From NCBI GenBank assembly GCA_000437375.1, contig FR898235.1, forward strand, positions 1 through 35,267: a DNA stretch of 35,267 nt. Reading direction: 5' to 3'. A program made the position numbers and the translations under genes. Position 1 is the stretch's first letter; the number at the start of each line of letters is the position of its first letter. The DNA is from Eubacterium sp. CAG:841. GTDB taxonomy: Bacteria; Bacillota; Clostridia; Oscillospirales; CAG-272. Under the pieces are notes generated by a model. The model made no database searches and was not told where the DNA came from. It worked only from the letters and a program-made list of their open reading frames with translations. Below are positions 14,829 to 23,649 of the stretch, piece after piece.

Positions 14829-15728
14829 ATGACGCTTGTCGTACTTGCAGCAGGAATGGGAAGCCGCTTCGGTGGTGTAAAACAGCTCACACCGCTTACC
14901 GAAAACGGAGAATTTGTAATAGACTTTACAGTGTTTGACGCGGTTCGTGCCGGATTTGACCGGATAATGTTTATAATAAGAGAAGAACATCAGAAAGCTT
15001 TTGACGATACAATAGGAGCAAGAATAAGAAACAGCGGAGTAAAGGTCGAATATGTGTATCAGACCTTTGACCTGCCCGACGGCTTCACCTTCCCCGAAGG
15101 AAGAAAAAAGCCTTGGGGAACTGCTCACGCCATAATGTGCGCGGGCAATGTCGGCGATAACTTCGGCGTCGTGAATGCAGACGACTTTTACGGCTATGAA
15201 ACTTTCCGTCTGCTTGCGGATTTCCTCCGCACGGCAAAGGACGACGAAAAAGCCCATTACTGCTCAATTGCATACAAGCTTGAAAATACACTCAGCGAAA
15301 ATGGAACGGTTTCGCGCGGGATATGCAAATCAAAGGACGGCTATCTTGTTTCGCTCGACGAAAAAACCAAAATAGAACGTCGCGGAGATATCGCCGTAAA
15401 TACCGAAGACGACGGCACCCTTACAGAGCTTCCTCTCGATTGCACCGTTTCGATGAATTGCTTCGGATTTACGCCGTCGTTTACCGGAAAGCTTGAAAAA
15501 CAGTTCGAAGCGTTTCTCCGTAAAAACGAAAGCAACCTTTCAAAATGCGAATTTTATCTTCCGTCGGCTGTCGAGGCGCTTATCGAAAGCGGCGAGTGCG
15601 ACGTAAAACTTTATCAGTCCCCCGCAAAGTGGATGGGTGTGACATACCGCGAAGACAGCGAAGCTTTCTCGCGCTTTATAAAAGAACAGCGATTGCTCGG
15701 AAATTATCCCGATAAGCTTTGGAAATAA
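14829..15728 (+). CDS. Sugar-phosphate nucleotidyltransferase family protein
   Basis: Encodes 299 residues. The N-terminal LAAGMGSRFGGVKQL (6-20) is the nucleotide-binding loop of the GT-A-like nucleotidyltransferases, and VNADDFYG (about 114-121) holds the metal-binding Asp. KKPWGTAHAIMCA (about 95-107) fits the base/sugar pocket. Members join a sugar phosphate to an NTP to make a nucleotide sugar; which sugar cannot be told. There is no C-terminal left-handed helix acyltransferase domain, unlike GlmU. CGGAGG lies 9 bases before the ATG. It has its own promoter and terminator and so is a single-gene unit. Confidence 0.83.
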   Translation: MTLVVLAAGMGSRFGGVKQLTPLTENGEFVIDFTVFDAVRAGFDRIMFIIREEHQKAFDDTIGARIRNSGVKVEYVYQTFDLPDGFTFPEGRKKPWGTAHAIMCAGNVGDNFGVVNADDFYGYETFRLLADFLRTAKDDEKAHYCSIAYKLENTLSENGTVSRGICKSKDGYLVSLDEKTKIERRGDIAVNTEDDGTLTELPLDCTVSMNCFGFTPSFTGKLEKQFEAFLRKNESNLSKCEFYLPSAVEALIESGECDVKLYQSPAKWMGVTYREDSEAFSRFIKEQRLLGNYPDKLWK

Positions 15729-15735
15729 CATACTC

Positions 15736-15783
15736 AAAAAGCGTTTCGTGCCTGAAAAATCAAAGGTGCGAAACGCTTTTTTG
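15736..15783 (+). terminator. Terminator of the nucleotidyltransferase gene
   Basis: AAAAAGCGTTTCG (15736-15748) pairs with CGAAACGCTTTTT, with an inner GCCT/AGGT stem, ending in a T-tract. Long and nearly perfect. Confidence 0.9.
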
Positions 15784-15828
15784 TTATAAACGTAAAAAAA
15801 TTTTCTTAAAATATTATCAATTTGACGA

Positions 15829-15858
15829 TTGTATTTATATGCACGAGTGTGATATAAT
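15829..15858 (+). promoter_or_regulatory. Promoter of the M6 metalloprotease gene
   Basis: TTGTAT (15829-15834), 18 bases, TATAAT (15853-15858), with TGA before the -10. The -35 is weak; the extended -10 is strong. Confidence 0.55.
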
Positions 15859-15904
15859 TATTCAGACTTATAAATAAAATTTGTATTTATATCAGGAGGA
15901 AAAC

Positions 15905-18283
15905 ATGCTTAAGAAAGCGTTATCGGTTTTTGTGGCGGCTGTACTTTTGCTTGCGGCAATTCCAATGGTAGCATCCGCAGCCGACATGGCCGAATACAAC
16001 TACTCGGAAATCAAAAATGTATACGAGGGCTATACGCCTATTCCGCTTCTCGTCATAGTTATGAGCTTTGACGCTGACGGCGACGGAAAAGACGCCTACC
16101 TTGAAGGAAAAAGCACAACGGATTCAAGCTCCGCAGCCTATAAAGAGCAGTGGGCGCATTCCGAAGAATCATATTGGGCGCAGTCTCTGTTCGGCAACGA
16201 AGGCAACACAATGAAGAACTACTTCAAACTTATGTCGAACGGCAACTTCTGGTGGGAGCCTGCCGAAGAAACATACGGTGAAGCCAACAACGGCATAGTT
16301 TATGTAACACTCAACATGCAGCACCCGGGCGTATCCGGAAGCGGTCAGCCCTCTAACATAGGAAGCTCAAGAATCCCCGCAATAAACGAAGCCGCAAAAT
16401 ATGTAGACTTTGCAAAATACGATAAAAACGGCGACGGAACGATTACATGGGATGAGCTTACGTTCCTTTATATCTGCGCCGGACGCAGCACAAAGTTCAC
16501 ATCATCTCCTGTCGGTAGCAGTATTTGGGGCGTTCACAGCTTCAAGTCCGACGGCACGAGCTGGTCTACAAAGATAAATGGCATCACCCTCTGCAAAACA
16601 AAATATACCGCAGTGGGCGAAATGCAGAATGACGGCAAGCCGCTTTCGTTCGGTTCAATAGCCCATGAGCTCGGCCACGTTCTCGGAGCAGACGACCTTT
16701 ATACTCTCGGCGGTTACAAGTGGAACGGCGGTCCCGGCAACCTTGCGCTTCAGGGCGGGGGTTCCGGAATAGGTCAGAACAAAGGTGCAAGAGCAGGTAC
16801 TGCTCCGGCAGCGATAGATCCCTACTACCTTATAGACTACGGCTTCGAAAAAGCAACCGTTGTTCAGGACGGAACATATACCCTTTACTCGCGTGAAAGC
16901 ACTAAGGGAGATTACAACATCATCAGAATAAACACGGCAAATCCGAACGAGTATTATCTGATAGAAAACAGATATACGGTTGATCCGTCAACATATGACG
17001 CCATAGATCATTCCGCAAGAGGTATTCTTATCTGGCATATCGATGAGACGGTAATGAAATCGGGTGTGCCGGTAGGATACAAGGAAGGCTCACCCCGAAA
17101 TCCCGGCATAGAAGACCTTAACCCCAGCGGATCTCTTGCTTGGGGAAGCGAAGCAGGTACATATTTCGACTGTCACAACTATAAGTTCCTTGAAAGCCAG
17201 ACATGGTACACACTCCTTACGGAAGAGGAAGCCGACAACTTCGATCTTAAAATCGAGTTCCTTTCCGAAAAAGGCAACGAAATGCAGATAAAGGTCAGCG
17301 GCACCATAGACGTTCCCGTAAGGTTCAAAACGGTTGCAAGCACTACGACCGATAAAATATCCCTTTCAGGTAAAGTTACCGAGCTCAACTGCGGAACGCT
17401 CAATATGATAACCGCAACGGTATCAAAGAACGCAGACGGTTCAAATCCCGTTGCTACCGGATACATAAAACCCAATGAAGCAGGCTCTTTCAGCTATGAT
17501 TTCACAGGCCTTGATGAAAAATCAACATATTATGTTACAATCACGGCAAAAGGCTCAAAGGGTGAATCGACAACATCGATTAAAGCTTATACAAAGGCTC
17601 CTCCGAAGGTCAGAACAGATGACTACTCTGTATATCTCTACAAAGGGATGACCACAGTCAACAGACCTTACGAAGTAACAGTCAAATGCGGACAGCCTCT
17701 CACATACAGCTTCCCGATGACAAAAACACTTGAAAAATTCGGCGGCTGGTATTACGATACCGAATGCACAGACCAATACGATATGTCTTTTACAAAGACC
17801 GACTGCGAGCCTATGTACCTCTATGCAAGATGGATTCTGAACGAAGAAGCAGTTACGCTCAAAATCGTGGGCGCGAAATCCAAATACATGATGTTCGCAG
17901 TAAAAGTCGGCGAATCGTTTGCCGAACCCGTTCTTGAAGACAATGACGGAAAAGAATTGGTCGGATGGTATCTCGATCCGCAGTACACACAGGAATTCGA
18001 CTTCTCCGATCCTACATCCGAAGCAGGCGAGATTACAGTCTATGCAAGATGGGAAGGCGACGAACCGCAACCCATCGAAACCACGACAGAGACAACCAAA
18101 ACCACAGAAACCACAGCAACTACAACCTCGGCTGAAGAAACGACAACTCCGTCCGAAAGCACATCAACCACCGGCGGAAGCGGAAACAGCTGTAAATCAG
18201 TAATAGGTGCAGGCACTTCCCTTGCGGTTGTATGCGTAATAGGCACAGCTCTTGCTCTCGGAAGAAAGAAGAAAGAACAGTAA
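15905..18283 (+). CDS. Secreted M6-family metalloprotease (immune inhibitor A-like) with C-terminal repeats and membrane tail
   Basis: Encodes 792 residues. Signal peptide 1-25 (cut near VASA-AD). The zinc site is HELGHVLGADD: His254, Glu255, His258 and Asp264, the HExxHxxGxxD form of M6 proteases. Two Asp-rich loops, DADGDGKDAY (56-65) and DKNGDGTITWDE (173-184), look like EF-hand calcium sites. After the catalytic domain (to about 460) come a beta-sandwich region (about 475-570) and two InlB/Flg_new-type repeats (about 600-643 and 656-718, each with GWY and YARW). A Thr/Glu-rich linker (about 724-756) leads to a hydrophobic helix (about 765-786) and RKKKEQ. There is no LPxTG, so it is probably held by the helix alone. 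AGGAGG lies 6 bases before ATG 15905. It probably degrades extracellular proteins. Confidence 0.9.
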   Translation: MLKKALSVFVAAVLLLAAIPMVASAADMAEYNYSEIKNVYEGYTPIPLLVIVMSFDADGDGKDAYLEGKSTTDSSSAAYKEQWAHSEESYWAQSLFGNEGNTMKNYFKLMSNGNFWWEPAEETYGEANNGIVYVTLNMQHPGVSGSGQPSNIGSSRIPAINEAAKYVDFAKYDKNGDGTITWDELTFLYICAGRSTKFTSSPVGSSIWGVHSFKSDGTSWSTKINGITLCKTKYTAVGEMQNDGKPLSFGSIAHELGHVLGADDLYTLGGYKWNGGPGNLALQGGGSGIGQNKGARAGTAPAAIDPYYLIDYGFEKATVVQDGTYTLYSRESTKGDYNIIRINTANPNEYYLIENRYTVDPSTYDAIDHSARGILIWHIDETVMKSGVPVGYKEGSPRNPGIEDLNPSGSLAWGSEAGTYFDCHNYKFLESQTWYTLLTEEEADNFDLKIEFLSEKGNEMQIKVSGTIDVPVRFKTVASTTTDKISLSGKVTELNCGTLNMITATVSKNADGSNPVATGYIKPNEAGSFSYDFTGLDEKSTYYVTITAKGSKGESTTSIKAYTKAPPKVRTDDYSVYLYKGMTTVNRPYEVTVKCGQPLTYSFPMTKTLEKFGGWYYDTECTDQYDMSFTKTDCEPMYLYARWILNEEAVTLKIVGAKSKYMMFAVKVGESFAEPVLEDNDGKELVGWYLDPQYTQEFDFSDPTSEAGEITVYARWEGDEPQPIETTTETTKTTETTATTTSAEETTTPSESTSTTGGSGNSCKSVIGAGTSLAVVCVIGTALALGRKKKEQ

Positions 18284-18298
18284 CAATAAAGTTAATAC

Positions 18299-18326
18299 GA
18301 ATGCCGTCATTAAAAAGACGGCATTC
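18299..18326 (+). terminator. Hairpin after the M6 protease gene
   Basis: GAATGCCGTC (18299-18308) and GACGGCATTC (18317-18326) pair perfectly. The following bases are A/T-rich but lack a clean T-tract, so read-through into the next gene, which has no visible promoter of its own, is likely. Confidence 0.6.
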
Positions 18327-18358
18327 ATATTATAAATAATTATTTACTGGGGGACAAA

Positions 18359-20320
18359 ATGAAGAATTTTCTTTCGCTCATCATCGTAGTGGCAATGCTT
18401 TGCTCGGCAGTATCTCTCATTTCATGCTCAGGCGGAAACTCGGAAACGACCGAACAGACATCAACCATAGGCCAGACAACATCGTCTGCTGCATCGTCTC
18501 AGACCGAGACAACTACGAAAGCCGAAACCACAGCATCGGAAACCACAACATCAGCGGAAACCACTCCGGCAGAAACCACAACCACAGCAAAACCCATAAT
18601 TGAAAAACCGCCTGTCCTTCCGGAAGGCAAAACACTTAAAGTGCTTGCCATCGGAAACAGCTTCTCGGTTGACGGCATGGAGTACATCTACGGCATAGCC
18701 AAAAGCGCAGGCTACACAAACATAGTTTTGGGTAACCTTTATATTGGCGGATGCTCACTCAGCAAACACGAAAGCAACGCAAAGAACAACGCTCCCGCAT
18801 ATGAATTTTTCACAAATACCGACGGAAAGTGGGTATCAAATAAAAGCACGACTATCGCAACAGGTCTTGCTTATACCGATTGGGACTGCATATCAATTCA
18901 GCAGGTCAGCGGTTACAGCGGACTTGCGGGTTCCTTTGAGCCGTCGCTTACAAATCTTATAAGCTATGTAAAGAAAGCCTGCCCGAACGCAAAGCTCGTA
19001 TGGCACATGACATGGGCATATCAGAGCAATTCCGGACACAGCGACTTCCCGAAATACGGCAGAGATCAGCTCAAAATGTACAATGCCATAACATCGGCAA
19101 CACAAAAAGGGATTCTTGAAGCTCATAAGGACGACTTCGCAGGAGTTATCCCCTCGGGCACAGCTATCCAGAACCTTCGCACAAGCTTCTTCGGCGATAC
19201 GCTCACGCGCGACGGATATCACCTTTCATACGGTATAGGAAGATATACGGCTGCGCTTGCATGGTTCAAGGCGCTCACCGGCGCAGATCTTGACAGCGTA
19301 ACATATATTCCGACAGAATACGGCTACACTCTCGGCGAAAAGGCAATCCTTGCTGCCAAAGAAGCCGTAAATTATGCTTGTTCGTATCCTTTTGAAATAT
19401 CGGAGTCAACGTATGTAAATGATACAAACAAAGCGCAGAAAGAAGCCGATCTTACAAAGCTCGGTCTCGATCCCGACAAGTATATATCCCTTGAGCTTGA
19501 CATAGTTCCCTATGGATACTATAACTCAAGAACAGGCGACTCCATGATAAGCAGGCTCGGAGGCTCAACCGCAGACAACATAGATCAGTTTGCAGCTTCC
19601 CGTATAATATCAAAGAAAGACCTTCCGATAGGATCAATCATCGTGCTTGACGAAGGCTATCAGTATCGTCCCGACGCATGGACGGCATACGGCTCGAGAA
19701 CGCCTACATTCAAGCGTCCTGCCGAAACGACCGAAAGCGTAGTACACGTCACGGCAAGATGGTGGAACGACTTCGGGATCTGTGCATTCAACGTATCAAA
19801 GGCAGGAAATCCCGCCCTTTCGGATGAAGAGATGCAAAAGCTTTCGGGCGTTATACGTGTATATGTTCCGAAGCCCGAAAAGCCTGTGGAAGTAAATCCT
19901 GACGATATAGATTTTTCAAAATACACAAAGCTTGATCTCGGCATAACATATTACGCTTATTACAACTCGACAAGCGCAAATCCCGGAAAGCTTTACAGCA
20001 AAGCGGCAGGTGATACGCAGGCAAACCTCAGTCAGTTCGCCGCCACAAAAATATTCTCAAAGGACGAGCTTCCCGTAGGATCGGTAATCGTTATAAAAGA
20101 AGGCTATCAGTACCGTCCGGACGGATGGACCGCTCTTAATACAAAGACAGGTACACGACCGGCAAACGTTACCGAAAGCGCAGTCAAAGTAGACGACAAT
20201 TGGTGGGGCGAATTCAACTACCGTGCGTTCAATATCGCAAAAATGGGTAACCCCTCCCTTTCGGATTCCGAAATGAAAGCACTTTCCGACGTGCTTACAA
20301 TATATGTGCCAAACAAATAA
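18359..20320 (+). CDS. DUF4886 (SGNH-hydrolase-like) lipoprotein with tandem C-terminal repeat
   Basis: Encodes 653 residues. Lipoprotein signal with lipobox LISC (Cys23); Ser/Thr/Glu-rich linker (24-78); DUF4886 domain (about 91-350) with GNSFS (Ser101) and DGYHLS (Asp285, His288), the likely Ser-His-Asp triad of an SGNH esterase. Two copies of a domain of about 130 residues follow (375-504 and 522-651); both contain a YYNS segment, a QFAA segment, LP-GS-IV and EGYQYRPD-WTA, a WW pair and a closing VYVP/IYVP. I do not recognise the repeat; a binding role is a guess. GGGGGA precedes the ATG. It follows the M6 protease gene by 75 bases and has the same ETTT-type linker, so both act outside the cell and may work together. 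Confidence 0.85.
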   Translation: MKNFLSLIIVVAMLCSAVSLISCSGGNSETTEQTSTIGQTTSSAASSQTETTTKAETTASETTTSAETTPAETTTTAKPIIEKPPVLPEGKTLKVLAIGNSFSVDGMEYIYGIAKSAGYTNIVLGNLYIGGCSLSKHESNAKNNAPAYEFFTNTDGKWVSNKSTTIATGLAYTDWDCISIQQVSGYSGLAGSFEPSLTNLISYVKKACPNAKLVWHMTWAYQSNSGHSDFPKYGRDQLKMYNAITSATQKGILEAHKDDFAGVIPSGTAIQNLRTSFFGDTLTRDGYHLSYGIGRYTAALAWFKALTGADLDSVTYIPTEYGYTLGEKAILAAKEAVNYACSYPFEISESTYVNDTNKAQKEADLTKLGLDPDKYISLELDIVPYGYYNSRTGDSMISRLGGSTADNIDQFAASRIISKKDLPIGSIIVLDEGYQYRPDAWTAYGSRTPTFKRPAETTESVVHVTARWWNDFGICAFNVSKAGNPALSDEEMQKLSGVIRVYVPKPEKPVEVNPDDIDFSKYTKLDLGITYYAYYNSTSANPGKLYSKAAGDTQANLSQFAATKIFSKDELPVGSVIVIKEGYQYRPDGWTALNTKTGTRPANVTESAVKVDDNWWGEFNYRAFNIAKMGNPSLSDSEMKALSDVLTIYVPNK

Positions 20321-20325
20321 TACTG

Positions 20326-20356
20326 TAAAAGCGGTGAAATTCACCGCTTTTATTTT
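20326..20356 (+). terminator. Terminator of the DUF4886 gene
   Basis: TAAAAGCGGTGAA and TTCACCGCTTTTA pair perfectly, followed by TTTTTG. Confidence 0.88.
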
Positions 20357-20365
20357 TGTTTTCTA

Positions 20366-20394
20366 TTGTCATTTCGAAGGCTGTGTGATATAAT
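20366..20394 (+). promoter_or_regulatory. Sigma-A promoter of the mannosidase operon
   Basis: TTGTCA (20366-20371), 17 bases, TATAAT (20389-20394), with TGA before the -10. Because of it, upstream in-frame starts before 20400 cannot be used. Confidence 0.7.
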
Positions 20395-20440
20395 ATTTTC
20401 CGTAAAAATAAAACTCCTGCATCGGAGAAAGGATAATGAA

Positions 20441-22936
20441 ATGAACAATCTTCACCTTATATGCAACGCGCATATAGATCCCGTATGGCTTTGGGAAATA
20501 GAAGAAGGCGTTGCCGAAACGCTTTCTACCTTCCGCGTAGCCGCAGACTTTTGCGACGATTATGACGGCTTCATCTTCTGCCACAACGAATCCATGCTTT
20601 ACGAATGGGTTGAAAAGAACGATCCCGTTCTTTTCGGCAGAATAGTTCGCCTTGTAAAAGAGGGCAAATGGCACATAATGAGCGGTTGGTATCTCCAGCC
20701 GGACTGCAATATCCCCTGCGGCGAAAGCTTCGTACGCCAGATACTTGCGGGAAGATATTACTTCCTTGAAAAGTTCGGGGTAGAACCGCACACTGCCATA
20801 AACTTTGACGCTTTCGGTCATTCGCGCGGGCTTGTTCAGATAATGAAAAAGGCAGGCTACGATTCATATATTTTCTGCCGTCCTGAACCCGATATGCTTG
20901 ACCTTCCTTCCGACACTTTCAATTGGGTCGGATTCGACGGTTCAAAGATCGCATGCTGCCGTGCGTACAATTCATACGAATCGCACAGAGGCGAAGCCGA
21001 TGAAAAGATAAAAGGTTGGATGGAGCTTCATCGCGGGAAGAAAGTGGGCATGGTGCTGTGGGGCATAGGCGATCACGGCGGCGGTCCTTCGAGAATAGAT
21101 CTTAAAAAGATTGAAGAACTCAAAAACAGCGAAAAGGAATTCAATCTTATTCATTCAACTCCCGAAGCTTTCTTTGAAGAGCTTGCGGAATCGGGAGAAA
21201 AGCTTCCCGATTACAGCGGAATTATGAACCCTCGTTACACAGGTTGCTATACTACGATGATGCGCACAAAGCAGATTCATCGCAAGCTTGAAAACGAGCT
21301 TTATATGACGGAAAAAATGTCCGCACACGCACTTATGGCAAACGTTTCCGACTATCCCTCGGAAGCAATTGAAAAAGCCACAAAAGACCTTATGCTCGTA
21401 GAATTCCATGATATTCTTCCGGGCTCCGCAATAGAGCCTGTCGGCGAATATGCTCAGGAAGTTGCAGGTCACGGACTTACCGAGCTTCGCCCCGAAAAGA
21501 TAAAAGCGTTCCTTGCGCTTTGTTCCGACAAAGCAAAAGCCGAAGACGGCACTATTCCCGTTTTCGTTTACAACCCGCATCCGTATGAGGTTGATGAAAC
21601 TGTCGAGGTTGAATTCCAGCTTCCCGATCAGAACAAAAATCCCGCGCTTTATTCCGTGCCTCACGTTTACAGCGGCGGAGTCGAAATACCTTGTCAGCGC
21701 GAACACGAAGTGTCCAACTTCAATGTCGATTGGCGCATAAAGACGGTATTCTTTGCAAAGCTGCCTGCGGGCACAATGAGCCGCTTTGATATAAAGATGG
21801 TGCTTTGCGAAAATCCGCAGCCGCCGGTTCAGCCCGAAGGCGATGAATTCGTATGGAACAACGGAAAGACGAAAGTCATCGTCAACTTAAAGACCGGTCT
21901 TATAGACGAATACGAGGCAGACGGCAAAGTCGGTCTCGGAAAAGACTCGCTCCGTCCGCTCGCCATAAAAGACGATGAAAATTCTTGGGCGCATAAAGAG
22001 AAGTCGTTCCGGAACGTAAAAGGCGAATTTACTTTGATGGACGAAGAAAAAGCCGCCGAATTTTCGGGTATAATAAATGGTAACCGTCCTCATTCCGTTC
22101 GCATAATCGAGGATGGCGCCATACGTACCGTTGTCGAGGCGCTTTTCTCATATCATGATTCGTTCCTTGTAAGAAGATACTATTTCCCGAAGAACTCTTC
22201 CGAGTTTACCATAAAGGACAAAGTGTATTGGAACGAGAAAATGACAATGCTAAAGCTTTCGCTCAATACCGTCTGCGGTGATACGTTCATAGGTCAGACA
22301 GCATACGGCAGTGAAACGCTTCTTACAAACGGCGACGAAATGGTAAGCCAGAAATGGAACCTCGTTTCCGACGGCAAAACTGCGCTCACTGTTGTGAACA
22401 GCAGCACTTACGGCTCCGATTACAAGGATGGCGAGCTTCGCATAACGTGCCTGCGTTCACCCGGCTATTCCGCCGGAAAGAGTGACTTCTCTGTCCGCAA
22501 GCCTTATATAATGGAGCAGGATCGCTTCTCACCGTTTATAGATCAGGGCGAGCATGACTTTACGTTCACCGTAAAAGTCGGCGACGACAGCGAAAGAAAA
22601 GCTCACATAGAGCGTGAAAGCGCTGTGCTTGCCGAAGCTCCTATGGCGCTTTCGTTCTTCCCCACAGGCTGTGCAAAAGAAAAAGAAAATACTATAAAGC
22701 CCTTTGCTTCGCTTTCGGACGACGTTATAACTCTCGCCGTATTCAAGAAAGCCGAAAGAGGAGACGACTTCATTATCCGTTTGTTCAATCCGACATCGGA
22801 AGTACGTAAAACGGATCTTACGCTTCCCGCAATAGGCTTTGAAAAAGAATTTACACTCGGCGCATACGAAATAAAAACGCTCCGTATAAATCTTTCCACA
22901 AAAGAAGTGAAAGAGGTTTCGCTCACAGAAAAATAA
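20441..22936 (+). CDS. Alpha-mannosidase, glycoside hydrolase family 38
   Basis: Encodes 831 residues. The start NNLHLICNAHIDPVWLW carries the zinc ligands His11 and Asp13; NFDAFGHSRG holds the probable nucleophile Asp123; FHDILPGSAI (about 323-332) is a further family motif with a zinc-binding His. Length and layout (TIM-like barrel, helical bundle, large beta domain) fit GH38, which removes alpha-mannose from glycans. No signal peptide, so it acts in the cytoplasm on imported mannosides; no transporter is in the window. ATG 20441 is used because AGAAAGGA lies 8 bases upstream and the promoter is at 20366-20394; the frame is open to 20366. It is followed by an Fsa-type aldolase and an epimerase-like gene with gaps of 21 and 14 bases, one operon. 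Confidence 0.93.
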   Translation: MNNLHLICNAHIDPVWLWEIEEGVAETLSTFRVAADFCDDYDGFIFCHNESMLYEWVEKNDPVLFGRIVRLVKEGKWHIMSGWYLQPDCNIPCGESFVRQILAGRYYFLEKFGVEPHTAINFDAFGHSRGLVQIMKKAGYDSYIFCRPEPDMLDLPSDTFNWVGFDGSKIACCRAYNSYESHRGEADEKIKGWMELHRGKKVGMVLWGIGDHGGGPSRIDLKKIEELKNSEKEFNLIHSTPEAFFEELAESGEKLPDYSGIMNPRYTGCYTTMMRTKQIHRKLENELYMTEKMSAHALMANVSDYPSEAIEKATKDLMLVEFHDILPGSAIEPVGEYAQEVAGHGLTELRPEKIKAFLALCSDKAKAEDGTIPVFVYNPHPYEVDETVEVEFQLPDQNKNPALYSVPHVYSGGVEIPCQREHEVSNFNVDWRIKTVFFAKLPAGTMSRFDIKMVLCENPQPPVQPEGDEFVWNNGKTKVIVNLKTGLIDEYEADGKVGLGKDSLRPLAIKDDENSWAHKEKSFRNVKGEFTLMDEEKAAEFSGIINGNRPHSVRIIEDGAIRTVVEALFSYHDSFLVRRYYFPKNSSEFTIKDKVYWNEKMTMLKLSLNTVCGDTFIGQTAYGSETLLTNGDEMVSQKWNLVSDGKTALTVVNSSTYGSDYKDGELRITCLRSPGYSAGKSDFSVRKPYIMEQDRFSPFIDQGEHDFTFTVKVGDDSERKAHIERESAVLAEAPMALSFFPTGCAKEKENTIKPFASLSDDVITLAVFKKAERGDDFIIRLFNPTSEVRKTDLTLPAIGFEKEFTLGAYEIKTLRINLSTKEVKEVSLTEK

Positions 22937-22957
22937 ATTCGAAAGGACCTTACAGCT

Positions 22958-23635
22958 TTGAAATTATTTCTTGATTCCGCCGATCCGGAAAAAATAAAAC
23001 ACGCGCTTGACTTTTATCCGATTTGCGGCGTAACGACAAATCCGACGATCATATCACGTCAGAAGTCGGAATTTCTTCCGCTCCTGAAAGAGCTTCGCAA
23101 AATTACGGAAGGAAAGCTTCTGTTTGTTCAGGCAACGGCTGACAGCTCGGACGCCATTGTGCGCGAGGCGCACATGATATCCGATACTCTCGGCGGAAAT
23201 ATCTGCATAAAGATACCTGCGACAGAAGAAGGACTCCGTGCGATAAAGCTTCTTTCGGCAGAGGAAATAAGCACTACCGCAACTGCTGTATATACCGTAG
23301 GACAGGCTATGCTTTGCGCGGCGGCAGGAGCCGATTATGTTGCACCGTATATGAGCCATATAGACAATCTTTGTCTTGACTCTGCCGAAATCGCCGGAAA
23401 TATGGAAAAGCTTTTCCGCGAACATTATCCAAGTACCCATGTGCTTGCGGCAAGCTTCCGCGTTGCGGAGCAGATAACTCGCGCCGCTCTCTGCGGCGTC
23501 AGAGCTTTCACCGTCGCACCTGAAATGCTGCCCACTCTGATTAAAAACAGCGGTACCGCTGCGGAACTTGAATCATTCAAAGCAAATTGGTCAGCCGTTT
23601 ACGGTGAAAATTCCGCAGGCGACCTTATCAAATAA
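22958..23635 (+). CDS. Fructose-6-phosphate aldolase / transaldolase-like protein (Fsa/TalC type)
   Basis: Encodes 225 residues, the short form of the family. The Schiff-base lysine is Lys85 in CIKIPAT; VTTNPTI (25-31) and YVAPYMSHID are further family motifs. The short Fsa/TalC group includes both fructose-6-phosphate aldolases and transaldolases; GADYVAPYMSHID favours the Fsa side, but substrate cannot be fixed from sequence. It starts with TTG at 22958, with GAAAGGA 10 bases upstream. In the operon it would handle sugar phosphates made from released mannose (mannose-6-phosphate to fructose-6-phosphate), although neither the isomerase nor a kinase is present here. Confidence 0.88.
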   Translation: MKLFLDSADPEKIKHALDFYPICGVTTNPTIISRQKSEFLPLLKELRKITEGKLLFVQATADSSDAIVREAHMISDTLGGNICIKIPATEEGLRAIKLLSAEEISTTATAVYTVGQAMLCAAAGADYVAPYMSHIDNLCLDSAEIAGNMEKLFREHYPSTHVLAASFRVAEQITRAALCGVRAFTVAPEMLPTLIKNSGTAAELESFKANWSAVYGENSAGDLIK

Positions 23636-23649
23636 CAAAGGAGAACACC

